This document shows positions 8,884 through 18,435 of a stretch of DNA of 64,000 nt, in pieces. The DNA lies in contig JADKCY010000002.1 of the NCBI GenBank assembly GCA_016718605.1, positions 248,001 to 312,000 of the forward strand, written 5' to 3'. The notes under the pieces are model-generated. The model saw only the letters and a list, made by a program, of their open reading frames with translations, did no database searches and was not told where the DNA came from. Every line of letters starts with the position of its first letter. Position 1 is the first letter of the stretch. The translations under genes were made by a program, and so were the position numbers. This DNA comes from Lysobacterales bacterium (GTDB taxonomy: Bacteria > Pseudomonadota > Gammaproteobacteria > Xanthomonadales > Xanthomonadaceae).

Positions 8884-10071
8884 CTACACCGCCTGCCCTG
8901 CCGCATGCCCTGAAGCCCAGGCCCACTGGAAGTTGTAGCCACCCAGCCAGCCGGTGACATCCATCACTTCGCCGACGAAATACAGGCCGGGGCAGCACTG
9001 TGATTCCATGCTGCTGGACGACAACTGGCGGGTGTCGACGCCGCCGAGCGTGACTTCCGCGGTGCGGTAGCCTTCGGTACCACTGGCAATCAGCGGGTAA
9101 TGCTGCAGCGTGTCGGCGATCTGCTGCAGAGCCTTGGCGTGAAACTGACGCATCGGGCGGCTCTCAAAGTCGTGCTCGCACAGTCGCTGAGCCAGTCGTT
9201 TCGGCAGTAGTTCTGCGAGCACGCTACGTAGTTCAGCCGCAGGGCGGGCCTCGCGCAAGGCCTGTAAGCGCGCGAACGCATCTTCACCCGGCAGCAGATC
9301 CAGCAAAAGCGTCTCACCCGGCTGCCAATACGACGAAATTTGGAGAATCGCTGGCCCGCTGATGCCGCGATGGGTGATCAACATCGCGTTGCTGAAACTC
9401 TGCTTGCCCGTCGTGGCGGTGACCGGCAGTGCGACACCGGCAAGATCCTGCCAGCGATCCGCGTGCGAGCCCGTCATGGTCAGGGGCACCAAGCCCGCGC
9501 GAGTCGGCAGCACGCGAAGACCAAATTGCCGCGCCAGCGCATAGCCGAAGCCGCTGGCGCCCATGCTTGGAATCGACAAACCGCCGCTCGCGACCACCAG
9601 CGCGGGTGCGCAGAAAACGCCTTGCGTGGTGCGCAGGCGGAAGCCGTGGTCGGTCTTCTCGACGGCGTCGATCGAACATTGTGTGCGCACGTCAACGCCG
9701 CCTGCGGCGCACTCGTCGAGCAGCATCTGGACGATCTGCTTGGATGACTCATCGCAAAACAACTGGCCGAGCTCTTTCTCGTGATAGGCGATGCCGTGCC
9801 GTTCGACCATCGCAATGAAATGCTCGGGCCGGTAGCGCGCCAGCGCCGATCGGCAGAAATGCGGATTGTCCGAAAGAAAGTTCTCGGGCCGCGTGCCGGT
9901 ATTGGTGAAATTGCAGCGACCACCGCCCGACATCAGGATCTTCTTACCGCAGCGGTTGGCGTGCTCGATCACCCGCACCCGTCGACCGCGCTGACCCGCC
10001 GTCAGCGCGCAGAACAATCCTGCCGCGCCACCGCCGATCACCAGTACATCGAGCGCATCCGGCTCAGCCAC
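8884..10071 (-). CDS. HI0933/YhiN-family FAD-dependent oxidoreductase
   Basis: Predicted cytoplasmic flavoprotein of 395 residues. The N-terminus has the Rossmann dinucleotide-binding loop VIGGGAAGLFCALTAGQRG, followed by the family hallmark GKKILMSGGGRCNFTN near residue 45. The C-terminus has the second FAD contact GLYFVGEVMDVTGWLGGYNF, which names the HI0933-like (BaiN/YhiN) family. Substrates of most members are unknown; the related BaiN has been linked to bile-acid reduction, which does not transfer here. The start overlaps the 3' end of yaeQ by 8 bp, so the two genes are translationally coupled and probably form one operon. Confidence 0.9.
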   Translation of the reverse strand: MAEPDALDVLVIGGGAAGLFCALTAGQRGRRVRVIEHANRCGKKILMSGGGRCNFTNTGTRPENFLSDNPHFCRSALARYRPEHFIAMVERHGIAYHEKELGQLFCDESSKQIVQMLLDECAAGGVDVRTQCSIDAVEKTDHGFRLRTTQGVFCAPALVVASGGLSIPSMGASGFGYALARQFGLRVLPTRAGLVPLTMTGSHADRWQDLAGVALPVTATTGKQSFSNAMLITHRGISGPAILQISSYWQPGETLLLDLLPGEDAFARLQALREARPAAELRSVLAELLPKRLAQRLCEHDFESRPMRQFHAKALQQIADTLQHYPLIASGTEGYRTAEVTLGGVDTRQLSSSSMESQCCPGLYFVGEVMDVTGWLGGYNFQWAWASGHAAGQAV

Positions 10072-10615
10072 GCAGGCCAGCCTGCAACAACACTGGCGTC
10101 GCGCTCACCGTCGCCGATTCGCTCATCAACTGGACCTCGCCGTCCTGCACCAGACACTGCAGACGCATGCCCCGCGCCATCAGCCCGGACAATGCTTCGG
10201 CGGTGCCCGCAGGCAGCGCGATCACTTCGAGATTGCCGCAACGCGCCAGCGCGGCAGCGTTCTTTTCCCACCAGATGTCGAAGGCGCGCCCGCTGTAACC
10301 GATCAGCGTCACGCGCCGCGCCCGCCCGCAGGCACGGCGAATATCAGCCTCTTCTGGCTGACCCAGCTCGATCCAATGTTCGATCTCACCTGTCAGCGAT
10401 TTCAGCCACAGATCAGGCTCGCCATCGGCACTCAGTCCACGCCCGAACTCCAGCCGCTCCTGCGCATACAGCGCAAACGCCAACAGCCGTACCATCAGCC
10501 GCGCATCGGTCTCGGACGGATGTTGCGCCAGCGTCAGACTGTAACTGGCGTAGTAATGCCGATCCAGATCGCTGATCTGTAGCTCGGCACGATGCACGGT
10601 AGCTTTGAGCGCCAT
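10064..10615 (-). CDS. yaeQ: YaeQ family protein
   Basis: Small cytoplasmic protein of 183 residues that matches YaeQ throughout: the start MALKATVHRAELQISDLDRHYY, the strongly conserved LTLAQHPSETDARLMVRLLAF, and the FGRGLSADGEPDLW segment. Solved YaeQ structures have a PD-(D/E)xK nuclease-like fold, but the cellular role is unsettled. The open frame extends upstream to 10756, but the extra 47 codons look non-coding and the family N-terminus is at 10615, so that start is used. It shares a transcript with the downstream flavoprotein (8-bp overlap). Confidence 0.93.
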   Translation of the reverse strand: MALKATVHRAELQISDLDRHYYASYSLTLAQHPSETDARLMVRLLAFALYAQERLEFGRGLSADGEPDLWLKSLTGEIEHWIELGQPEEADIRRACGRARRVTLIGYSGRAFDIWWEKNAAALARCGNLEVIALPAGTAEALSGLMARGMRLQCLVQDGEVQLMSESATVSATPVLLQAGLRG

Positions 10616-10785
10616 GACAATCTCGATCCTTGGGGCCGTGCAGTGTAGGGGCAGCGGTGGCGACCACAAGGCTTCTATTGACGATTCTTTTTGCCAGTCC
10701 TCAACGTGAATGGGCGACTTGGCTGGTCGCTGAATAGTCCAGTGGGTGTGCTTCAATCCAAGGCTTGTCCACCGAGGTCACCACG

Positions 10786-11282
10786 ATGATGCAACGATGC
10801 CGCTATGGACTGGTTTGGTTGATTTTTTTCCTCGCGAGCCCACCGGCAATAGCGGTCGGTGTGACAAGCCTGCGCATACAGCCCAATCCAGCCACGACTA
10901 CTGACGATGCTCGAGTGAGGATCGATGTGGAAGGCTGTGACTCCAGCGTCGGAATCGCGCAAGTCAATCATCTTGAGCGCGAAATTCTGATTTCATTTTC
11001 TGGCAATGACTATTGCGACGACAGCAATCCGCAAACTTCATCACGCCGCGCTTCGTACCCGTGGGTCAACTCCCTGCCGGCATCTGGCGTGTCAACTACG
11101 AATTCTGCGTCAACGCACCACCGCCACTGCCACCCTGTGAAATTGTCCAATCAGAGGTGTTGCAGGTTGGCGTACCACCACCTACCAACATTCCGGTCGG
11201 AGGTCGCATTTCCATATTGATAGTGCTTGCACTCGCGGGCAGCGGCATTTTCCTGATCGGGCGGCATCTGCAACGCGTCTGA
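10786..11282 (+). pseudogene. Frameshifted small secreted protein with IPTL-CTERM-like tail
   Basis: Two overlapping frames make one plausible protein. Frame 1 from ATG 10786 (preceded by GAGG) gives a signal peptide (WLIFFLASPPAIA) and a beta-rich domain up to about 11025 (EILISFSGNDYCDD). The open frame then continues with out-of-place Ser/His-rich residues. From about 11030 the third frame carries the natural continuation: FITPRFVPVGQLPAGIWRVN, a Cys/Pro-rich stretch, and a C-terminal IPVGG, a hydrophobic helix (ISILIVLALAGSGIFLIG) and basic RHLQRV. That tripartite end resembles IPTL/PEP-CTERM sorting signals. A single indel near 11025-11035 explains the break; it may be a true mutation or an assembly error. 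No function is recognised. Confidence 0.6.
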
Positions 11283-11352
11283 CTTCGTGGATTGCACAGT
11301 CAGACGCGTTGGCTTGTCTGGAGCGTCTCGGGCTCGCTGGCTCAGCCCCGCT

Positions 11353-13404
11353 TTACCAGATCGCCACCTGCACCTCCGCCGGACGCACCATCTTGTCCTT
11401 GACCGAGCAGTTGAAGGCGGCCGCGAAGCTGCCCATGTTGGACGGCGCGCCGATGGCGCGGAATCCGGCCGGGGCGTGTGAGTCGGTGTCGAGGCGCAGC
11501 TTCAGTTCTTCGTCCTTGAAGTTACGACGCCACACGGTGGCCCAGTTCATGAAGAAGCGCTGGGCCTGATCGTAACCATCGATTTTGCGGGTCTTCCATT
11601 CGTCGTGCTCGGACAGGTAGCGGTTCATCGCATCGAAAGCAACCGACAGTCCGCCCAAGTCCGCGATGTTCTCGCCCAGGGTCAGGTCGCCCTTGACCTT
11701 CAGACCATCAATGGCGACGTAGCTGCTGAACTGGGTGACCAGCTTGTCGGTACGCGCTTCAAAGCCCTTGCGGTCTTCGTCAGTCCACCAGTTGCTGAAG
11801 TTGCCCTGAGCGTCGAACTTGCTGCCTTGATCGTCGTAGCCGTGAATCATTTCGTGGCCGATCACCGCGCCGATGCCGCCGTAATTCACTGCCGGATCGG
11901 CACCCGGATCGAAGAATGGCGGCTGCAGAATAGCGGCGGGGAAAACGATCTCGTTGCGCAACGGGTTGTAGTAGGCATTGACTGTCTGCGGGCTCATTTC
12001 CCACGTCGATTTATCGACTGGCTTGCCGATTTTGTCGAGGTTGTAACGGTAATTGAACGCAATCAGCGCCAGCACGTTGTCCAAGTAGCTGTTGCGCGTA
12101 GTCTGCAATCCACTCCAATCGCGCCACACATCCGGGTAGCCGATCTTGGGGGTAAAGCTGGCCCACTTTTCCAGCGCCTTGAGCTTGGTCGCGTCGCTCA
12201 TCCAGTCGAGCTGTTCGATACGCGTTTTCAGCGCCGCGCTCAGGTGGTTAACGAGTTCCAGCGCCTGCGCCTTGGCTTCCGGCGGGAAGGTGCGCGCGAC
12301 ATACGCCTGCCCCAGCGCCTCGCCCATTTGTCCATTGAGTTCGTTCAGCACACGCTTCCAACGCGGCTGCTGTTCCTGCTGGCCGCGCAAGGTCTTGCCG
12401 TAGAAATTGAAATTCTGTTCGGCAAACGCATCACCCAGATAGGGCGCCGCGCCATCGATGGCGTGGAAGCGCAGGTACGCTTGCCAGTGCGCGACCGGCA
12501 CCTCAACCAGCATGGCGTTGAGGGCTTCGAAGAACCTGGGCTGCGCCAACGAGAACATCTCGGGTACGGCGACACCCTGGGCTTTGAAGAACTCGCTCCA
12601 GGAGAAGTTCGGTGTGAGCTTTTCGGCATCGGCCACGCTGACCGGGTTGTAGAACACCGCGGGGTTGCGCATCTCGACGCGCGACAGCGAGGCATCGGCC
12701 AGACGTTTCTCGAAATCAAACACCCACTGCGCCTGCTCCGCAGCCGAGGCCGCGTCGACGCCGGACAGTTCCAGGGTCTTCTGCACATGCGCCTTGAAGG
12801 CCTCGCGGATCTTGGCGTAGTCCTCGCGCTCCAGTGTGTAGTAACCCTTCTCCGGCAGCGACATGCCGCCCTGCGAGGTGTAGGCGATGGTCATCGAGGA
12901 GTTCTTGAAATCCGCCTCGCCACCGAAGCCAAATAGTGCGCCCTGTCCCTTAGCGTAGGCCTCGCGCAGCCAAGTCGTGATGGCCTGCGGCGAGTCAAGT
13001 GCAGCAATGCGATCCAGCACAGGCTGCAAGGGCGCCACACCTTGGGCATTGATTGCGGTGTCGTCCAAGCCGGTCGCGTAGAAATCCCCTATCAGCTTGT
13101 CGACACCTGCGCTGGCATTCGCCGCCGCGGCCTGCTCGGCAATCTGGCGCTGCAGCGTCAGCGAGCGCTCGGCCAGCGTTTCGAAAGTACCCCAGGTGGT
13201 GCGATCCGAGGGCACTGGATTGTTGGCCAACCAGCGCGAGTTGACGAAGGCGTTGAGGTCGTCACAGGCCGGCGCATCGGCATTGAGATCTGCCGTATCC
13301 AACTTGATGGGCGCAATCAGATCACTGCCCAGCACAGGTAGCGACAGGGCTGACAGCAACGCGGCAGACAAGACGCGACGGGGACGAAGCAACATGGCGA
13401 TCAC
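11353..13404 (-). CDS. M13 family zinc metallopeptidase (neprilysin/PepO-like)
   Basis: This is a secreted or periplasmic endopeptidase of 683 residues that cleaves oligopeptides. It has a signal peptide (LLSALSLPVLG), a Peptidase_M13_N lobe starting at CDDLNAFVNSRWLANNPVP, and a complete catalytic lobe. That lobe has substrate-binding NAYYNP, the HEMIH zinc motif (H517-E518-H521) inside IGHEMIHGYDDQGS, the third ligand in ENIADLGG, the catalytic His in DSHAPAGFRAIG and the family-typical end AIW. All catalytic residues are present, in contrast to the paralogue at 6755-8737. It is monocistronic in appearance, between the broken CTERM-like gene and the beta-CASP gene. Natural substrates are unknown. 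Confidence 0.94.
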   Translation of the reverse strand: MIAMLLRPRRVLSAALLSALSLPVLGSDLIAPIKLDTADLNADAPACDDLNAFVNSRWLANNPVPSDRTTWGTFETLAERSLTLQRQIAEQAAAANASAGVDKLIGDFYATGLDDTAINAQGVAPLQPVLDRIAALDSPQAITTWLREAYAKGQGALFGFGGEADFKNSSMTIAYTSQGGMSLPEKGYYTLEREDYAKIREAFKAHVQKTLELSGVDAASAAEQAQWVFDFEKRLADASLSRVEMRNPAVFYNPVSVADAEKLTPNFSWSEFFKAQGVAVPEMFSLAQPRFFEALNAMLVEVPVAHWQAYLRFHAIDGAAPYLGDAFAEQNFNFYGKTLRGQQEQQPRWKRVLNELNGQMGEALGQAYVARTFPPEAKAQALELVNHLSAALKTRIEQLDWMSDATKLKALEKWASFTPKIGYPDVWRDWSGLQTTRNSYLDNVLALIAFNYRYNLDKIGKPVDKSTWEMSPQTVNAYYNPLRNEIVFPAAILQPPFFDPGADPAVNYGGIGAVIGHEMIHGYDDQGSKFDAQGNFSNWWTDEDRKGFEARTDKLVTQFSSYVAIDGLKVKGDLTLGENIADLGGLSVAFDAMNRYLSEHDEWKTRKIDGYDQAQRFFMNWATVWRRNFKDEELKLRLDTDSHAPAGFRAIGAPSNMGSFAAAFNCSVKDKMVRPAEVQVAIW

Positions 13405-13538
13405 TCACGGAGGCGGAAACTTCCAAGCCTAGGGCGCCGTCACGCCCTGCCACAGTGCCTTACGTCACGGCTAACGCCAAACAGTGCAGCGCCGCATCCC
13501 GTGCGATGATCGGCACTGGTCTTGTTGCGGAGCAGCGC

Positions 13539-14931
13539 ATGCGTATCACCATTCACGGCGCCGCTGGCGAAGTCACCGGCTCCTCCCCACCTGCTGTCGT
13601 TCGGCAAGCAACAGGTGTTGCTGGATTGCGGACTGCATCAGGGCGGACGCGAGGACGAAGCGCGCAATTCGGAGGAGTTCCCGTTTGACGTGGACTCGCT
13701 CGACGCCGTGGTGATCAGCCACGCGCATATCGACCATATTGGACGTTTGCCCCTGTTGGTCAAACGCGGCTACCGCGGACCAGTGTTCACGCACCGCGCG
13801 ACGGCAGACCTTGCCCGCATCATGCTCGAAGATTCTGCCCAACTCGCCGCGGCGGATGCCGAGCGACACAATCGGCGGCGCCTGCGCGAAGGACTGCCAG
13901 CAGACGACGCGCCGCTGTATTCGGCACTGGATGTCGCTGACACCCTGGGTCTGCTGCGTGGTATCGACTACATCACGCCAACCGAGATCCTGCCCGGCCT
14001 GACACTGACCCTGCGCGACGCCGGGCACATCCTCGGCTCGGCCTCGGTGGAACTGCGCGGCGAAACCCCGAAAGGCCCGCGGACCCTGCTGTTCTCAGGT
14101 GACCTGGGCAGCAAAGGCGCACCGCTGATGAACGACCCGGTCGCCGTGCCGCGCGCTGATCTGGTGTTGCTGGAGAGCACGTACGGTGACCGCCTGCACC
14201 GCTCGCGCGAGGCCACCATCGCTGAGCTCGGCGAAGTGTTCTCGCAAGCGGCAGTCGAGCGCGGCAACGTGCTGATTCCTGCCTTCGCCGTCGGCCGTAG
14301 TCAGGAGATCCTCTACTGGCTGGCCCGGCACTATGACGAATGGCAGATCGCGCGCTGGCAGATTTACCTGGACTCACCCATGGCCATGCGCGTCACGGAC
14401 GTCTACAGCCGCCATGCTGGACTTTTCGATCGCGACGGCCAGCAGCGCTGGCGCAGCGACAGCAACCCATTTCAATTGCCCAACCTTCGATTGATCAACA
14501 GCGTGCAGGATTCGCAAGCGCTCAATGCACGTGGCGGCGGTTGCATCATCATCGCGGGCAGCGGCATGTGCAACGGCGGGCGTATCCGCCATCACCTGCG
14601 CCACAACCTCTGGCGCGATAACGCGCATGTGGTGTTTGCGGGCTATCAGGCGCGCGGCACGCTCGGCCGCGCGCTGGTAGATGGCGCGGAGTACGTCACC
14701 ATCTTTGGCGAACGCATCAAGGTCAATGCCAAGCGCCACACCATCGGCGGACTCTCCGCACACGCTGACCAGAATGGTCTCACCGACTGGTACGCAGCCA
14801 TCGCAAAACACCCACGTGTGGTTCTGGTCCATGGCGAAGACGCGCCCCGCGCAGCGCTGGCACAGCGCCTCAATGAGCGCTTTGGCTGCGAAGTAAAGAT
14901 CCCCACCAACGGGCAGATGTTCGACGTCTGA
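13539..14931 (+). CDS. Beta-CASP metallo-beta-lactamase fold RNase-like hydrolase, apparent frameshift
   Basis: Family: MBL-fold hydrolases with beta-CASP and C-terminal RMMBL domains (CPSF73/YSH1-like), usually RNA-processing. HAHIDHIGRLP carries the metal ligands, DAGHILGSAS and FSGDLGS follow, and LESTYGDRLH, GSGMCNGGRIRHHL and the final HGEDAPR segment complete the domain set. The natural start MRITIHGAAGEVTGS is at ATG 13539. The frame must change at the C-run 13585-13588: with one C less the sequence reads on as SHLLSFGKQQVLLDCG through to 14931. Without correction only a TTG or other start inside the second frame is available, giving an N-terminus lacking the first strand. It could be a real lesion or a one-base homopolymer error; the rest is intact, so an error is favoured. 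Confidence 0.8.
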
Positions 14932-14949
14932 TACGGGCCACAAGATCGA

Positions 14950-16218
14950 TCAAAGGCGATCAAGCGGTTCTAACCCAGCCACTTCTGCCGCTGCGGGATT
15001 GTGCAGCGGTGCGTGGCCGTGACGGTTGAAAAGCACCCAGAAGGTGATGGCAATCGCGCAACAGCCCACGGCTGCCAATGCCATCCAGACCGCTGAATGA
15101 CTCACCAGCGGTGACAGCACCCCCGCAATGCCTGCATTGATCATCAGACTGATAAAGGTCTGCATGGAGGAGGCAGCGCCGCGTTGCCGCGGATAAAGAT
15201 CAATCACCGCCAACGTGACAATAGGAAACACGATGGCGATGCCCATCGAATTGAACATTAAGGGCAGCACTGCCCACGGATAGACCACCGCGTCAACGCT
15301 CAGCGCGTAAACGAGACTGGTCACGGTTGCCAACAGACACACCGAAAATCCGATTCGCACCATGCGCTGTGGTGCGACTTTGCCAGCCGTGCGACCGGAC
15401 AGAAATGCCCCCATTGCCATGCCGCCGATGGTCGGCGCAAAGAACCAGCCAAACTGCTGCTCGTTCATATGCAGCAGATCCATGACGAAGGCCGGTGCCG
15501 ACGAGATGTACAGAAACAGCGCGGAGAAATTGAAAGTCGCGGTCAACGACAACAGCAGAAAGCTGCGATTGCGCAGCATGCCCGTCGAACCGCGCCAAAG
15601 GCTGCGCAAACTGACCGGCACACGCGCGTCGATCGGATGCGATTCTGGCAGGATCAACGCCACCACCAACCACAGAAGTGCTGAAAACACGACCAGAAAC
15701 CAGAAAATCATCGGCCAGTCGGCCCAACCGAGAATCCAGCCACCGATGATCGGTGCGACGGCAGGTGCGATGGTGAAGATCATCGAAATCTGACTCATCA
15801 AGCGCTGGGCGTCCGGCCCTTCACGCAAATCCCGCACGATGGCTCGCCCGACAATGATGCCGACGCCCGACGAAACCCCCTGCACGGCGCGGAAAAACAA
15901 CAACTGCGGCAACGAGCTCGACAGCGCACAACCTACCGAAGCCAACACGAACACCGCGATACCGACCAGCAGCACAACGCGTCGACCGTACGCATCTGAC
16001 ATAGGCCCATGCAACACACTGGCGGTGCCGTAGGCCAGCATGTACACCGCGATGGTCTGCTGCATCGCTGCTGCACTGACCGCAAACTCACGCTCGATCT
16101 GCCCAAACGCCGGAAAAATGCTGTCGATCGCAAACGGTCCGAACATCGCCAACGCGCCCAGCAGAAGGGCCAGAGACAATTGACTCAGTGCGGGTTTGGA
16201 CAGAGATGACGCAGCCAT
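14950..16218 (-). CDS. Bcr/CflA-type multidrug efflux MFS transporter
   Basis: This is an inner-membrane drug:H+ antiporter of about 422 residues with 12 predicted helices. MFS signatures include GPMSDAYGRRVVLLVG (motif A, loop 2-3) and the paired FxSGVGIIVGRAIVRDL-like motif C region. The opening ALAMFGPFAIDSIFPAFGQI is characteristic of Bcr/CflA exporters. An open frame extends ten codons upstream to 16248, but the ATG at 16218 (MAASSLSKPALSQLS) matches the family. It is divergent from the ABC exporter (126-bp gap), so the two may share a control region, and convergent with the beta-CASP gene. Substrate is not predictable. Confidence 0.88.
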   Translation of the reverse strand: MAASSLSKPALSQLSLALLLGALAMFGPFAIDSIFPAFGQIEREFAVSAAAMQQTIAVYMLAYGTASVLHGPMSDAYGRRVVLLVGIAVFVLASVGCALSSSLPQLLFFRAVQGVSSGVGIIVGRAIVRDLREGPDAQRLMSQISMIFTIAPAVAPIIGGWILGWADWPMIFWFLVVFSALLWLVVALILPESHPIDARVPVSLRSLWRGSTGMLRNRSFLLLSLTATFNFSALFLYISSAPAFVMDLLHMNEQQFGWFFAPTIGGMAMGAFLSGRTAGKVAPQRMVRIGFSVCLLATVTSLVYALSVDAVVYPWAVLPLMFNSMGIAIVFPIVTLAVIDLYPRQRGAASSMQTFISLMINAGIAGVLSPLVSHSAVWMALAAVGCCAIAITFWVLFNRHGHAPLHNPAAAEVAGLEPLDRL

Positions 16219-16343
16219 GTGGAGATTCTCGAATGAGCGCGCCAGCATAGTGGCTAACCCAATCCACCGCCTATGCCATTTGACCTGTCACCGCCCAGCC
16301 GCCGTCGCTTGCCTTTGCCCGCCAGGGACCACACTCTGCTGCG

Positions 16344-18152
16344 ATGACCAGCACCAATCGCCCGACCAACACCGAGACGCAGAGCACCGCTTCCATCCTG
16401 CGTAGCCTGCTGCCCTTTCTCAAACCGTACGTGGGCCGCATCGTGCTCGCGTTGTCCTGTCTGGTGATCGCCAAACTGGCCGGGCTGACCGTACCAATGA
16501 TCCTCAAACGCTTGGTCGATGGTCTGGCCTTACCGACCGCCGCCGACGCCTTGCCACTGGTGCTGCCGGTCAGTCTGTTGCTGGCCTATGGCGCTGCGCG
16601 CCTGTCTGAGCGGGTGTTCACCGAACTACGCCAGATCGTGTTCGCGCGCGTGATGGCTCGTGCCTCGCGAACGGTGATGCTGAAGGTGTTCCGTCACCTG
16701 CATGCGCTGAGTCTACGTTTCCACCTCGCGCGCCGCACAGGCGGCGTCTCGCGCGACGTTGAGCGTGGCGGCAGTTCGATCTCGGATCTGCTGGACTGGA
16801 CGCTCTACACCATTGTGCCGACGATTCTGGAAATCACCCTGGTCACCGTCGTGCTGGTGACCTTGTATGACGTCGGCTTCGCCGTCATCACCGGCATCAC
16901 TTTGCTGGCCTACGTGCTGTGGACAATTCGCGTCACCGAATGGCGCACCGGCTATTACCGTGCGTCCATCGAGGCCGACACTGCCGCCAGCGCCTCGGCT
17001 GTGGACTCACTGCTCAACTACGAAACAGTCAAGTACTTCAGCAACGAGGAACACGAAGCACAACGCTACGACGCCAGTCTGCGCCGCATGGAAGATGCCA
17101 ACGTGCTCAGTTACAAGACCCTCGCCGCGCTCAACATCGGCCAGAACGCGGTCATCTCCATCGGCGTCACGGCGCTGATGTGGCGCGCCGCTTCCGGCGT
17201 GGTCGCGGGTGAGCTTAGCGTCGGCGATCTGGTGCTGGTCAACGCCTATCTGCTGCAACTGGCCGCGCCACTCAACTTCCTTGGCATGATGTATCGCGAA
17301 GTGAAGCAGGCACTGAGCAACATCGAACGCCTGTGGCATCTGCTCGACGAACAACGCGATGTCGAGGATCGCGACGGCGCACTCCGGGTGCAAGCTCGCC
17401 AACCGGAGATCGTGTTTGATCAGGTGCAGTTCGGCTACGACCCGCGTCGGCCGATCCTGCAGGGCGTCAGCTTTCGCGTGCCTGCCGGTGGCACCGTCGC
17501 CGTCGTCGGCCATTCAGGCGCAGGGAAAAGCACACTTGCGCGGCTACTGTATCGCTTCTACGACGTTACCGGCGGTGCCATCCGCATCGACGGCATCGAC
17601 CTGCGCGACCTCACCCAGGACAGCCTGCGGCGCGCCATCGCCATCGTTCCGCAGGACACCGTGCTGTTCAACGACAGCATCCGCTACAACATCCGCTATG
17701 GACGCACCGACGCCAACGACGCCGAAGTCGAGCAGGCCGCGCGTGCGGCGCACATCCACGATGTCATCAGCCAATGGCCGGACGGCTACGCCAGCGAAGT
17801 GGGCGAACGCGGGCTCAAACTCTCGGGCGGCGAAAAACAACGCGTCGCCATCGCCCGCGCCCTACTGAAGAACCCCGCCATCCTGATCTTCGACGAAGCC
17901 ACCTCGGCGCTGGACTCCAAATCCGAACGCGCCATCCAGAGCGAACTCGACCGCATCCAGCAAGGCCGCACGACCCTCGTTATCGCGCATCGCCTATCCA
18001 CCGTGATGAACGCCGACGAGATCCTCGTCATGGACGCTGGCCAAATCGTCGAGCGCGGCACCCACACCGCCCTGCTCGCTGCGGATGGACGCTATGCCGC
18101 GATGTGGCGTTTGCAGCAGGCAGAGGCCGTTGACGCGGTGGGCGCAAGCTAA
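16344..18152 (+). CDS. Atm1-type ABC exporter (fused permease-ATPase)
   Basis: Half-transporter of 602 residues acting as a homodimer in the inner membrane. Six helices occupy about 25-320. The cytoplasmic segment LNYETVKYFSNEEHEAQRYD is the hallmark of the Atm1/HMT1 group, which exports glutathione conjugates or heavy-metal complexes. The ATPase has Walker A GHSGAGKST, signature LSGGEKQRVAIARALL, Walker B ILIFDEATSALD and the H-loop in VIAHRLST. The start at 16344 lies close behind the divergent MFS gene. The last 53 bases of conserved coding sequence are repeated at 27351-27403, marking a duplication (see findings). Confidence 0.92.
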   Translation: MTSTNRPTNTETQSTASILRSLLPFLKPYVGRIVLALSCLVIAKLAGLTVPMILKRLVDGLALPTAADALPLVLPVSLLLAYGAARLSERVFTELRQIVFARVMARASRTVMLKVFRHLHALSLRFHLARRTGGVSRDVERGGSSISDLLDWTLYTIVPTILEITLVTVVLVTLYDVGFAVITGITLLAYVLWTIRVTEWRTGYYRASIEADTAASASAVDSLLNYETVKYFSNEEHEAQRYDASLRRMEDANVLSYKTLAALNIGQNAVISIGVTALMWRAASGVVAGELSVGDLVLVNAYLLQLAAPLNFLGMMYREVKQALSNIERLWHLLDEQRDVEDRDGALRVQARQPEIVFDQVQFGYDPRRPILQGVSFRVPAGGTVAVVGHSGAGKSTLARLLYRFYDVTGGAIRIDGIDLRDLTQDSLRRAIAIVPQDTVLFNDSIRYNIRYGRTDANDAEVEQAARAAHIHDVISQWPDGYASEVGERGLKLSGGEKQRVAIARALLKNPAILIFDEATSALDSKSERAIQSELDRIQQGRTTLVIAHRLSTVMNADEILVMDAGQIVERGTHTALLAADGRYAAMWRLQQAEAVDAVGAS

Positions 18153-18435
18153 GGCAAGACCGCGCCACACCGTTGTCGAATGCAAGCGCTTGCCGATATC
18201 GACGCATTGCGCCACCATCGTTTGTACAGATCGAAATCGGCGCGCCGCCTCATTTTCTGCGCCGTTTCCCTGTGCTGTTCGGATTCTTCGCTTGCCATAC
18301 AAAGTGAAACCGCCGCATCGGCGGGCCAAGCGGGGGCTTGGCGAATACGGACGCAACGAGGTGAGCGAGCCTCGCGCAATCGACCACGCCACAATCCAAC
18401 GTCCGCAATCCCGTCAACAGCAAAGGCAGGAAGCC
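18153..18435 (+). other. Intergenic gap before the RCC1 gene
   Basis: I see no coding signal or clear terminator in this 283-bp gap. It is the left edge of the accessory block. A purine-rich AGGCAGGAAG just before 18436 serves as ribosome-binding site for the RCC1-like gene. Confidence 0.4.

Noticed and set aside
11605..12936. Long plus-strand open frame of 443 codons
   Set aside because: It lies opposite the intact M13 peptidase gene, shows no family motif, and is the usual GC-rich antisense shadow.
6755..13404. Two M13 genes as a recent tandem duplication
   Set aside because: The proteins differ throughout, including the active site, and three unrelated genes separate them; an old paralogy is more likely.
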